This document shows positions 15,225 through 22,969 of a stretch of DNA of 24,459 bases, piece after piece (position 1 is the first letter of the stretch; every line of letters begins with the position of its first letter). A model generated the notes under the pieces. The model ran no database searches. It was given only the letters and a program-made list of their open reading frames with translations, and was not told the origin of the DNA. Source of the stretch: Leptospiraceae bacterium (GTDB lineage: Bacteria > Spirochaetota > Leptospiria > Leptospirales > Leptospiraceae); assembly GCA_027485405.1 (NCBI GenBank), contig JAIXRB010000062.1, forward strand, positions 1 to 24,459. Reading direction: 5' to 3'. A program made the translations under genes and the position numbers.

Positions 15225-16979
15225 TCACTTCACACAACGGACATCTGAAGTGGCGTCCGAAAATTGCTTCCTTTTATCGCCGCTCCAACCCGATCCTCCA
15301 TCTACCATACTCACGAAAAATGCTGCCTGGATCATATAAGAGTTTGCAGACCAAAAGGAACATCCGCTTTTACAACCTGCATTTCTCCAAGGAACCTGAT
15401 CATTGTATAATTTTGACAATTCCTTTCGAGTGGGAAGGCGCATCCCTAAGTTTTTGCATTTATCTTCCGCATCCTGCCATTGTAGTTTCCCTTGATACCC
15501 ACTCCAATGGAGACCGACTTCCTTTTGGGGGTCGAGATAAGATTTCTTCTCAGAAAGGGAAATTTTAGAATTTCCTTTCACACAGACAAACTTTTCATAA
15601 CCTGCATTTTCTCCCTCACGAAAAGTAGAATGAACTGCGCCTCCATCAATTGTCATTGTATATCGCCAATCGTATTCTTCATCCTTAGTATCCGTCCAGT
15701 ATTCCGTTTGAAATGCATAATCAGGTAAGGGCAAGGAAATCCAATTCGCTTTGAGTTCGTCAAGGGTAGGCAATCTTTTCCCTTTCTTCTTGCAGATGCT
15801 AGTTGCCTGATCCCAAGTTTTCGAATCCTGTGGAACAAGATCCCATTCTAATCCTTTGTTTTGGAATGAATTTTCATTTGAGTCTTGGCAAAGTTCTCCG
15901 CCCCAGACTCTCCCTTGCCCCTCACAGTCGCTCTTCTGCTGGTTTACTGCCGCTAATCTTTGTCCCGTGTATTTCACACAACGGACATCAATTTCTTTCC
16001 ATTTTTGATCTGAGGATAATTCAAAACATTGATCATATAGGTTGATATCAGCCAAGATGGCGGAATCAGAATTCCTGCTCTGCAAAGTCCAAAATTTGCA
16101 ATCAGACCAACATCCTCCTGATAAACGCTTTGCCTTTTTTCCATTGCTATTCAGGAAATCTTCCATGACGGGAAGTTGCATTTGCGAGGATTGACATTTT
16201 TCTTTTGCTTTTTCCCAATCCATTCTACCCAAGTATTCGCTCCACTCTACTTCTTCCTCCACCGTTGACATGGAGGAGATTTTATCTTCCACATAATCGG
16301 AAAAATGAAAATAACCAATTCGAAGAATTTGAGACAAATAGATAAATGCCAAAAGAACCACAATTTTTTTTCTGACTCCGGCTTTTTGTTTTGGAGGAAG
16401 GGATGCGTCTGACTCTGTTTCAGATGAATTCTTTATTTCGAAATATTCTAAAATGTTCCTTTTTACAAATTCGGCTACATCTAGAGGGATCGAATCAATG
16501 ATTGTTTCTTCACTTTCCTTCGTTTTTAAAATGAGAGATGCGAATTCAGAATAATTTTTTATATTACCTAATTGAATGACTTCAATAGATAGAATTTCTT
16601 CTTTTGTAATTCTTTTTGCGTTTGGAGTGAGCGATCGCAACTCGATATAATTGGGAAAAAGGCCTATCGTTTGCTGAGGAATTGAGAACCTAACATTAAA
16701 AATAATTTGACCAAACACAAAGGTTCCCAGAAATACTAAAAAGAGCAACCCCTATGGCAAAATGAAGAGATCATCGATTTTATCCTCCAGCCTTCCCGGT
16801 CCAATCAATAGGAAAATTGTCCAAAGGTAGCATAAACCAAAATGTAAGGGTAAATCGATTAAGAACATTTCTTTGGTTTTTTCTTCCTTTGGGTGGAAAT
16901 CGATTTGAACAGATTCTATGCCGGAAGCGATGGAAACCCAGGAGGAGCTGTAGTTTTTAATTTTAAGTTTTTGGGTCAT
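15225..16979 (-). pseudogene. Membrane protein with three DUF1566-like repeats, interrupted by an amber codon
   Basis: An ATG at 16977-16979 with AGAGG 5 nt upstream opens a frame that meets TAG at 16752-16754. The same frame then continues unbroken for over 500 codons to 15225. The amber falls between two membrane segments, so the parts read as one protein of about 584 residues. Parts: N-terminal membrane hairpin, a cytoplasmic stretch, another membrane segment, then three copies of a secreted Fibro-slime/DUF1566-like module. Each module has W..A...C....RLPT..EL and ends near VRCVK or FVCVK, with paired cysteines. A restart on TTG at 16746-16748 has no properly spaced ribosome binding site. 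It could be a recent nonsense mutation, a sequencing error or readthrough. The role may be at the cell surface; the substrate is unknown. Confidence 0.7.
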
Positions 16980-17146
16980 GAATACCTCTAGAGTAGCAAA
17001 AGTTCGAAGATTTGTCCATACCCTAAACTAGGTAAAAAGAGAAATTCTGGTCATTTCGAATCATAAGGAAAAATTTTTCTTTAACCACTGCCCCCCAGTG
17101 ACGTCATTCGCCTTTTGATATGATCCATTCTCCGAAATCAAAAGAA

Positions 17147-17213
17147 AAGCCCGATCTTCGCAACACAATGCCCATTATGGGAATCCGACCGGGTTGAAGA
17201 CGATTATATTTTA
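17147..17213 (+). repeat. 67-bp dispersed repeat, copy 1
   Basis: This copy starts AAGCCCGATCTTCG and ends TTATATTTTA. It aligns without gaps over 67 positions to copies at 20722 and 21430, sharing blocks such as ACACAATG, ATT and TATATTT. It contains an inner stem CCCAT/ATGGG. Its last three bases are the complement of a minus-strand TAA. The surrounding gap 16980-17400 otherwise holds only a small hairpin (CACTG/CAGTG, 17086-17100) and one short minus-strand ORF. Confidence 0.8.
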
Positions 17214-17312
17214 GGTTACTGAACTTAACTGAAATAAGACGGGATCAATGAATACAATTATCCCCAAGCCCAGTAAAAATCCTTTAAAGAAAAATAAAAT
17301 CTGATCTTTCAT
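17211..17312 (-). CDS. Possible 33-residue membrane peptide
   Basis: An ATG at 17310-17312 with CGAGG 5 nt upstream opens a 33-codon frame. It encodes a charged start (MKDQ), one long hydrophobic segment with glycines (FLLGLGIIVF) and a short polar tail. It stops at a TAA formed by the edge of repeat copy 1. It may be a real small membrane protein, or the ribosome binding site and length may be chance. No family is recognised. Confidence 0.35.
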   Translation of the reverse strand: MKDQILFFFKGFLLGLGIIVFIDPVLFQLSSVT

Positions 17313-17411
17313 CGAACCTCGGAGATTGAAAAATTGACAACAAAAAAAGTCATTTCGCCATTCTAAATTCTTTAAGTTAAGATATGATTTGAACTAAAAA
17401 GTAATCTAAAA

Positions 17412-17882
17412 TCACTAATAATTTTTTTTCAACTAAGCTTCACACTTTCTCTTTTTGGTAAGGAAGCACAATTATCCGCAGAATTGCGGGCAAAACACTA
17501 CTTGTTAAACCGAGCAGTTGTTGCCATAGAAGGCTATGATCCTGTTTCGTATTTCGGGCCTGACGCAAATCCCAAAAAAGGTAAGAGTTAAATCACGTTT
17601 ACCATCAAGGGGATCAAATATTTATTTACATCTGAAGAGAATAAAAGAAAATTTGAGTGCAATCCAGAAAAATATGAACCAGAGTATGGTGGCTGGTGCG
17701 CTTATGCAATGGGCGAAAATGGAGACAAGGTAGAAAATGATCCGAAAAGATTTAAGATTGCAAATGGTAAGTTAATTCTTTTCTACAATGGCTTTTTTGG
17801 AGATACCTTGAAACCTTGGAATGAAAAAGAGTCGGAACTCCTCCCAAAGGCTAAAGAAAACTGGAAAAAGGTACGAAAATGA
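17412..17882 (+). pseudogene. YHS-domain secreted protein, broken
   Basis: A single frame can be followed from a signal-peptide-like stretch (QLSFTLSLFG) through EGYDPVSYFGPDANPKKGK, where a TAA (17589-17591) interrupts it. It then continues KYLFTSEENKRKF, KYEPEYGGWCAYAM, and so on to a TGA at 17880-17882. This is a full YHS-domain protein of about 155 residues with the expected GGWCAYAM metal/thiol segment. No in-frame ATG is found before the signal peptide, so the start is also lost or non-standard. The stop overlaps the diguanylate cyclase start as ATGA, so the two were once translationally coupled. It is a distant paralogue of the intact YHS gene at 20785-21234 on the other strand. Confidence 0.72.
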
Positions 17883-18880
17883 ACTTTGAGGAAAAACGTC
17901 TGGAAGCACTTGCAAGATTTAATATTTCTCCATTGCCTGAGCCGGAATTTGATCTTCTAACAAAAGTTGCCGCCGAGTTGTGTAATGCGCCCTATGCTTT
18001 CATTTCGATTGTTGATAGGGATAAAGTATGGACGAAATCTGCCTTTGGGTCAGAAAATTTAATTACTAAAAGAGATGAGGATCTATGCAATTATTCTATC
18101 CAAGAGGAAACTGGATTGATGATTGATGATCTTAGAGTCCATACCATTAGTAAAAATCTACCAATCGCCGCTGCTGGCTCAAGATTCAGGTGTTATCTCG
18201 GTGCAAACCTAAAAACGTCTGATGGGTTTAGTATTGGAGGATTATGTATTTTAGATGATCATCCTAGAGAGATGAGTGTAACACACCTCCAAATTTTGGC
18301 ACAACTTGCAAAGCAAGTGATGGCATTATTTGAGTTGAAAATTAAAACAGAAGAGTTGGCAAAAGCATATCAAACGATGGAAAAATTGGCAACTTTCGAT
18401 AGCCTAACCGGTCTATATGGTCGACGGGCTTTCATTGATTTATTAGAAAGAAATAAAGCCGAGATGAATGACGAAAGCGAACTCTATTTGGTTTTTGTGG
18501 ATCTCGACTTTTTTAAAAGAATCAATGATGATCACGGGCATGATGCTGGAGATGCAGTTTTACGTACGATTGGCGAAGTATTGATCAAAGCAGTTTTAAA
18601 TAGAGGATATGCAGGTCGCTTTGGTGGAGAAGAGTTCTGCTTGGTCATCTTTGATTCTAACAAAAAGGAGATGGAAGTTTTCACTGAACGCTTAAGAAAT
18701 GAAATCGCAAATCAAAATGTGCCGATTGCTAATTCAACTCTAAAGGTAACTGCGAGTCTTGGTGTAGCTTGGACTACTGGCCGTAATCCACAAACCTGTG
18801 TTCAACTTATTAAAAAAGCCGATATTGCCGTATATAAAGCAAAAGAGACTGGCCGAAATTGTGTAGTTTTCATGGATTAA
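17879..18880 (+). CDS. GAF-GGDEF diguanylate cyclase
   Basis: This 333-residue cytosolic protein has an N-terminal GAF domain (about 20-155) of the type starting FDLLTKVAAELCNAPYAFIS. A short helix leads to GGDEF (about 168-333). The active site GGEEF is at 249-253; DSLTGLYGRR and VDLDFFKRIND are intact, so it should make c-di-GMP from two GTP. The inhibitory I-site (RxxD just before the active loop) is absent, with LNRG at that position, so product feedback is probably missing. The ATG overlaps the stop of the broken YHS gene, with AAGG about 7 nt upstream. It faces the PP2C phosphatase gene, 32 nt between stops. It could oppose the HD-GYP phosphodiesterase at 7155. Confidence 0.93.
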   Translation: MNFEEKRLEALARFNISPLPEPEFDLLTKVAAELCNAPYAFISIVDRDKVWTKSAFGSENLITKRDEDLCNYSIQEETGLMIDDLRVHTISKNLPIAAAGSRFRCYLGANLKTSDGFSIGGLCILDDHPREMSVTHLQILAQLAKQVMALFELKIKTEELAKAYQTMEKLATFDSLTGLYGRRAFIDLLERNKAEMNDESELYLVFVDLDFFKRINDDHGHDAGDAVLRTIGEVLIKAVLNRGYAGRFGGEEFCLVIFDSNKKEMEVFTERLRNEIANQNVPIANSTLKVTASLGVAWTTGRNPQTCVQLIKKADIAVYKAKETGRNCVVFMD

Positions 18881-18912
18881 GAAATAAAATCAAAGCCGCT
18901 TGCTTCGGTCAG

Positions 18913-19668
18913 TTATTTAGCTTCTAACGCGATAAATGTAATGTCATCATGCTCTAAATCTGAATTGGAAAAAGATCTCAATTCAGCAAGTAGTGAATCT
19001 TTAATCTCTTCCAATGCTGCATCCTTCTTTAAATCAAGGATTCTTTTTAGGTTATCGTCATTGAACATGTCTAGATGATTTCCGTTGACCGGTGTTTCAG
19101 TCACGCCATCACTATAGATAAAGATTCTATCTCCTTTTTCAAGCTGAATTTTTTCTTCCTTAAATTCTAAGTTCCGAATTAATCCAACGGGAAGGTTTGA
19201 TATAGCTTTGGTTTTTGGGAGGAGTGCTTTTTTCCATTCAGACTTTTCCTCATTTCTTTTTATAAAAAAACTAGGTGGATGTCCCGCATAGCAGTATGAA
19301 AAAGACCTGTCCGTTTTAAAGAACGAAATCAACGCAACAGTTGTTGCTTTTTTTACATCTATTTCCAATGTCATCATTTGATTCAACTCATGAAGAAAGT
19401 CACTATTATTGAAATTGTTTTTCATTTGTGTCAAGGAATCATAAAAGTATTTGCTAATGTGAGAAATTTTCTCTCCATGTCCGGCTACGTCACCTAGGAG
19501 AACTCGCGTCATTATATTGCCATCGCAGACACTTAAAAAATAAAGATCACCTCCTGTTTCACCAGCCGCCGACTTAGAAAAAACAATGCCATTTACTCCC
19601 GCTGTCTCAAAAGGAATATCGATGTTTCGATTGCCGATCCAGACTTCTCCGCATTGTAATTCTTTCAT
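18913..19668 (-). CDS. PP2C/SpoIIE-type serine/threonine phosphatase
   Basis: This 251-residue protein consists of a single PP2C-like SpoIIE domain with no receiver or membrane part. Metal-binding motifs are present in order: GGD with Asp41, GDVAGHG with Asp60, YAGHPPSFF, YSDGVTET, and EHDDITFIALE at the C-terminus. Stand-alone proteins of this kind usually dephosphorylate anti-sigma-factor antagonists (STAS proteins) in partner-switching systems. No STAS or anti-sigma kinase gene lies in the window, so its target is unknown. It converges on the diguanylate cyclase gene. The region before the ATG has only a weak ribosome binding site. A 62-nt gap separates its start from the decayed peroxiredoxin-like gene upstream. 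Confidence 0.9.
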   Translation of the reverse strand: MKELQCGEVWIGNRNIDIPFETAGVNGIVFSKSAAGETGGDLYFLSVCDGNIMTRVLLGDVAGHGEKISHISKYFYDSLTQMKNNFNNSDFLHELNQMMTLEIDVKKATTVALISFFKTDRSFSYCYAGHPPSFFIKRNEEKSEWKKALLPKTKAISNLPVGLIRNLEFKEEKIQLEKGDRIFIYSDGVTETPVNGNHLDMFNDDNLKRILDLKKDAALEEIKDSLLAELRSFSNSDLEHDDITFIALEAK

Positions 19669-19730
19669 GTCAATCTTAATTGCTTTAGCGCTGATTCCAT
19701 TGCTTCGAAATTAGCGGCATTGCGTTTTCC

Positions 19731-20177
19731 TTAATAAACTAATCTGAACCTAAGATTTAAATCAATAAGAAAAGTTGCCGCTTTTGAAAATTGATTCGGT
19801 CTTATACTTACACCAAAATAATCTATTAATTGGTATTTTGGATCGGCTGCAAATGGAAAACCAACTGGATTGTAGGCTAGAAAGCGTTTAATGGTAATTA
19901 GCTTTTCACTTGATACGACGACATTTCCGCGTTTGTTTTGAAGACTCTCAGCCTACAGCGCCAGGTTTTTAAGATGAAGACGACAAAATGGAAACCAGGT
20001 TCCTCGTATAAACACGAGTAAGAGCGGACCCTGCTTGAGCTTTCCAGAAATTGTCATTATATGAGTGGTTGAAAGCTCCAATTCCCAATCTTTGATGGAT
20101 TGATCAAGTTTCAACGTATCAAACTTCTTCCCAACTCCGGTGTCAATCGCTTGCATGAACCAATCGTTTATAGTCAT
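19731..20177 (-). pseudogene. Peroxiredoxin/AhpC-TSA-like gene with amber codon and lost active-site cysteine
   Basis: One frame of 148 codons runs from an ATG at 20175-20177 to TAA at 19731-19733. It is broken only by TAG at 19953-19955. The frame encodes the redoxin core LLLVFIRGTWFPFCRLHL, then after the amber NVVVSSEKL and GFPFAADPKYQLIDYFGV. That order is the fold of peroxiredoxin-like AhpC/TSA proteins. The normal active site is WCPFC; here the first, peroxidatic cysteine is Phe. The C-terminus is also short. Loss of the cysteine together with the stop argues for a non-functional gene rather than a single read error. Confidence 0.7.
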
Positions 20178-20208
20178 TTATGGATTTCGCTCTCTTCGAT
20201 CAAATGAT

Positions 20209-20663
20209 TTAACAGATGATAGTATGGTTATTGACGTGTTGCGTAGAAAATGCGACACCGAAACCTTCAGCTACTCGAACATGCGGAAAGCTTATCTTAA
20301 GTGCAATATTGTTGAACTTTCTAGGAGGGGCCTAATCTCTTTTTCATGTGATGAGACACGAATAACAATGGAACAATTTTCCTTATCTGACACTAATTCT
20401 TTTTTAAGAATAGAAATGAATTCCGAGGAAAACACTCTATCCTCTTCCAATCGTCGAGAACGATTCCTTAAATCAAAATCTATCTCTCCTCTTTGCAATC
20501 CAAGTATATATTCATGATAAAATTCTAATATATGCCTTATGTGTTGCGAAAGGCTATTTTGACTTAAGACCTCAAGTGGTCTTAAATATTCTTCTTCATT
20601 TAACTGTTCAATCAAGCTTTCAATTGAGTTTAAAATAAGAATCGATTCTTCGACCAAAATCAT
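20209..20663 (-). pseudogene. DinB-like protein, C-terminus frameshifted
   Basis: An ATG with a strong AGGAAAC site opens 123 codons. They encode a DinB-superfamily four-helix start, with the characteristic LSQHIRHILEFYHEY and IDFDLRNRSRRLEED (the first metal-binding His and the YDxRxR-like block). The frame then ends at 20292-20294. In another frame the expected DinB C-terminal segment appears (NNIALKISF ... FGVAFSTQHV) and ends at 20209-20211. The normal second HTIHH metal site between them is missing. A deletion with frameshift therefore removed the metal centre. DinB-like proteins are metal-dependent thiol transferases or hydrolases. Confidence 0.65.
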
Positions 20664-20721
20664 TTTTGTTTCCTGATTAAGATTTTTTTGCCAATCTCCA
20701 AAATGTTACTTTTCTCTGAAT

Positions 20722-20788
20722 AAGCCCGATCTTCGTGACACAATGCCAATTGTACGAAGCCGACTGGCTTAAAGGCGACTATATTTAC
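20722..20788 (+). repeat. 67-bp dispersed repeat, copy 2
   Basis: This copy aligns gap-free to copies 1 and 3. It is the best folded one: an outer stem AAGCC/GGCTT, a middle stem CTTCGT/ACGAAG and an inner stem ACAAT/ATTGT, separated by small unpaired bulges. It overlaps the stop codon of the YHS gene, which lies on the minus strand. Confidence 0.82.
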
Positions 20789-21234
20789 TTTTCTGAGGTC
20801 AGTTTTTCCCAGTTTTCATTGGCTTTCTTTATGTGTTCGGCCTTTGATTTTGACCACTCTTTTTTTACACTTAGATCGTAATTCAAGTATAATTTTCCAT
20901 CAACGATTGTAAACGCATCAGGATTGATAGGTGCTTTATAGCCTTCTGACATTCCATAGGCGCAAAAACCGCCAAATTGAGGTTCATATTGCACTGGATT
21001 CTTTAGAAACTTTATTCTGTTAGCTTCTGATAAAAAATAATAAACGGTATTATTATGTGTAGCACGAATGTCTTTACTGCCTTTCATTGCCTTATTACTC
21101 TCAAAGTAAGCGACTGCATCATGGCCCTGAAGTGCCAAATTGTCTTTAGAAATATTGACGTACTTGTTTGAAGTTTGTGCGTAATTTGCCAAACTCAAAA
21201 ACGCAAGAATTGTAGTTAGGATTTGTTTTTTCAT
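20785..21234 (-). CDS. Secreted YHS-domain protein
   Basis: This 149-residue protein starts with a signal peptide (MKKQILTTILAFLSLANYAQ, cleavage near residue 20). A YHS domain follows, with GHDAVAYFE, the strand VYYFLSEANRIKFL, and PQFGGFCAYGM holding the conserved cysteine. A lysine-rich helix ends the protein. YHS domains are small metal- or thiol-linked modules, often periplasmic; the exact role is unknown. I used the ATG at 21232-21234 because it begins at the signal peptide; an upstream in-frame start at 21315 would add 27 basic, unlikely residues. No ribosome binding site is visible, the upstream DNA is very AT-rich, and the signal peptide looks like those of Bacteroidetes, so transfer is possible. 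Repeat copies 2 and 3 flank the gene on both sides. Confidence 0.85.
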   Translation of the reverse strand: MKKQILTTILAFLSLANYAQTSNKYVNISKDNLALQGHDAVAYFESNKAMKGSKDIRATHNNTVYYFLSEANRIKFLKNPVQYEPQFGGFCAYGMSEGYKAPINPDAFTIVDGKLYLNYDLSVKKEWSKSKAEHIKKANENWEKLTSEK

Positions 21235-21339
21235 AATATTGATTTTAATTAAAACTAATAACATATAGCGATAGAATTTTTTGAAACGTAAATGAAATTT
21301 TTTTTCGTCTTGCAAGAAAGAAAAATTAAGTATAGCATT

Positions 21340-21400
21340 GGGTCAGATGACCCATCACTAGTGGTGAGCTTGACCACAAAGGACTGTGGTAGGGGTTTTT
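21340..21400. other. Cluster of short palindromes in the 21316-21548 gap
   Basis: GGGTCAGATGACCC (21340-21353) is a perfect palindrome. CACTAGTG follows directly. Then ACCACA/TGTGGT (21373-21390) forms a 6-bp stem followed by AGGGGTTTTT, terminator-like on the plus strand. No ORF is supported in this part of the gap. The rest holds repeat copy 3. Confidence 0.4.
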
Positions 21401-21429
21401 CCCAGATTGAGCCCCAAAATCCAGAAGAG

Positions 21430-21496
21430 AAGCCTCAGATTCGAGACACAATGTCAATTTTAGGAAGCTAGTTGGCTTAAATAGGACTATATTTTA
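21430..21496 (+). repeat. 67-bp dispersed repeat, copy 3
   Basis: This copy aligns gap-free to the other two. It keeps the outer AAGCC/GGCTT pair and the central GACACAATG block, but the middle stem is more degenerate. Copies 2 and 3, in the same orientation 708 bp apart, bracket exactly one gene (YHS). Confidence 0.78.
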
Positions 21497-21548
21497 ATTG
21501 CAACTGAAATCACTCGCTAATAAGCATAATAGAATTATATTCAAAGTT

Positions 21549-21665
21549 ATGAAGAAATTACTTTCCTTATTTTTTCTCCTGACTTCCATATCACTTTTTG
21601 GTCAGCAACAAAATGAAATCGGTCAGCCTGTATCAGGCCTTGCTGAGGCGGGGAGAAGAGGTTGA
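21549..21665 (+). CDS. Possible 38-residue secreted peptide or gene remnant
   Basis: ATG at 21549 opens a 38-codon frame with a clear signal peptide (MKKLLSLFFLLTSISLFG) and a glutamine-rich short remainder ending at TGA (21663-21665). The stop overlaps the TTG start of the DUF1223 gene. It may be a coupled small exported peptide or the front of a truncated gene. No ribosome binding site is evident. Confidence 0.4.
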   Translation: MKKLLSLFFLLTSISLFGQQQNEIGQPVSGLAEAGRRG

Positions 21666-22336
21666 GATTGATTTATCTTTCTGTTTTCTTACTTTTTCTA
21701 CTAAACCCAATCTATGCATGGAAGGCAGAAGGATCCTGTCAATTGCTTGAGCTTTATACCTCTGAGGGCTGTTCTTCTTGTCCGCCGGCGGATCGTTGGA
21801 TTTCCTCTTTAAAAAAATCGCCTGCACTTTGGACGGAAGTCGTTCCCATTTCATTTCACGTAAATTATTGGGATTACATAGGTTGGAAAGATAGGTTCGC
21901 CAAAAAAGAGTACGGGGATCGTCAAAGAAATTATGCGAATACCTGGAAGATTAACACAGTATATACGCCTGGAATAGTTCTCCAAGGAAAAGAATCAGAG
22001 ATGCATGCTGGCTTGACCTCTGTTGAGCAAAGATTAGATGCTGAGTGGGATCGCAAGAAGCTTGTCTTGAAAGGTGAAAAAATTCCTACTGGTACGATTA
22101 TTCATTTTGCATGGTTGGGCTTAGATATATCGAGCGCGATAAAAAAAGGAGAGAATGCTGGTAAGACTTTGAAACATGATTTTGTTGTCCTCTCATCTGG
22201 AGATCTTGGAGCTTTTGATCAGAGAAAGGAAATAAACTTTAGATTCCCTGAAGGTCTGAATGAGACTCCAAGGGCATTGGCAATTTGGCTTGAGAAAAAC
22301 CATGTGCCAATAGTAGCCATTGGTAACTACTTATAG
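21662..22336 (+). CDS. DUF1223 secreted thioredoxin-like protein
   Basis: This 224-residue protein has an N-terminal signal peptide (residues 1-19, IYLSVFLLFLLNPIYA). It then shows the DUF1223 signature LLELYTSEGCSSCPPADRW with a CxxC pair, FHVNYWDYIGWKDRFA and YTPGIVLQG. The fold is thioredoxin-like and the protein should act outside the cytoplasm, probably in thiol redox; its substrate is not known. The start is TTG at 21662-21664, overlapping the upstream TGA as TTGA, with GAGAAGAGG just before. A second TTG at 21668 is possible. It converges on the chlorite dismutase gene, 55 nt between stops. Confidence 0.9.
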   Translation: MRLIYLSVFLLFLLNPIYAWKAEGSCQLLELYTSEGCSSCPPADRWISSLKKSPALWTEVVPISFHVNYWDYIGWKDRFAKKEYGDRQRNYANTWKINTVYTPGIVLQGKESEMHAGLTSVEQRLDAEWDRKKLVLKGEKIPTGTIIHFAWLGLDISSAIKKGENAGKTLKHDFVVLSSGDLGAFDQRKEINFRFPEGLNETPRALAIWLEKNHVPIVAIGNYL

Positions 22337-22391
22337 ACCAAAATTCGATACTACGAACTTAGTCAATTTTCTAAACCTCCTCTTGCACTTT

Positions 22392-22940
22392 CTAGTCCCT
22401 CTGAAGCCGAATATCAATTTCACGATCAATATATTTCCATTCTTCCGTATTGCGTAAAACACTTAACAATTCATTAAACAATCCTTCATGTTCCGGAGCA
22501 TATTCAAACCAAGTCAGGAAATCGAATGGCTGACCGAGATCCCTGCAATGGAATAATTTACGTGCAATAGCTGGCAAGTATTTTAGACCAATTTCTGTAT
22601 GGTGAGAATCTATCTCGAATACTTTTCTACGTTCATCTTGAGCGAGGTTCCACCATGCCTCATTCTTACGAATTGGGATAAGGGCGGCAAGGCTAGCCTC
22701 TGGACGACCCAGTCCTTCTTGTATGGCGGCCAAATCTTCTTTTTCCCCTTTTGTGGCATAACGGACGTTACTAGTGAATCCTTTGAGAGTCCAAATGTCA
22801 GTGGAATGCGAGATTAAATTACTTTGCTCAATTCGTAGGTAAGGAATTTCTTTCAGAGAATCACCAAGCAGAGTGTTCATATGTAACACCTTCCAAGGGC
22901 CAGAATTGGTTCCTATAAAATTGAATGTGTTGTTTTCCAT
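22392..22940 (-). CDS. cld: Chlorite dismutase, short (lineage II) type
   Basis: This 182-residue protein has the length of the short Nitrobacter-type chlorite dismutases. It carries their signature blocks GFTSNVRY, GLGRPEA, ALIPIRKNEAWW, QDERR, SHHTEIGLKYLPAIAR, HCRDL, PFDFLTWFEYAPEH, TEEWKYIDRE and DIRL. The proximal haem ligand aligns to His114 and the distal catalytic arginine to Arg127, 13 residues apart as the family requires. Enzymes with this arginine convert chlorite to chloride and oxygen; haem-synthesis relatives (HemQ/ChdC) lack it. No signal peptide is present. A strong AGGAG lies 7 nt before the ATG. It is the last gene of a minus-strand cluster, 29 nt after the old-yellow-enzyme gene, with a partial cytochrome P460 further upstream. 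Confidence 0.9.
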   Translation of the reverse strand: MENNTFNFIGTNSGPWKVLHMNTLLGDSLKEIPYLRIEQSNLISHSTDIWTLKGFTSNVRYATKGEKEDLAAIQEGLGRPEASLAALIPIRKNEAWWNLAQDERRKVFEIDSHHTEIGLKYLPAIARKLFHCRDLGQPFDFLTWFEYAPEHEGLFNELLSVLRNTEEWKYIDREIDIRLQRD

Positions 22941-22969
22941 GATTGGTCTCCTGAAAAGGGATTACATTT

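Noticed and set aside
17334..17362. TTGACA as the promoter of the YHS/diguanylate cyclase pair
   Set aside because: The -35 is perfect but no acceptable -10 lies 16-18 bp downstream.
20140..20517. Plus-strand 125-codon ORF
   Set aside because: It is antisense to the DinB-like gene and resembles no protein.
17147..21496. Treating the 67-bp repeats as proven integron attC sites
   Set aside because: The folding and position at gene ends are suggestive, but the GTTRRRY core was not found and no integrase is in the window.
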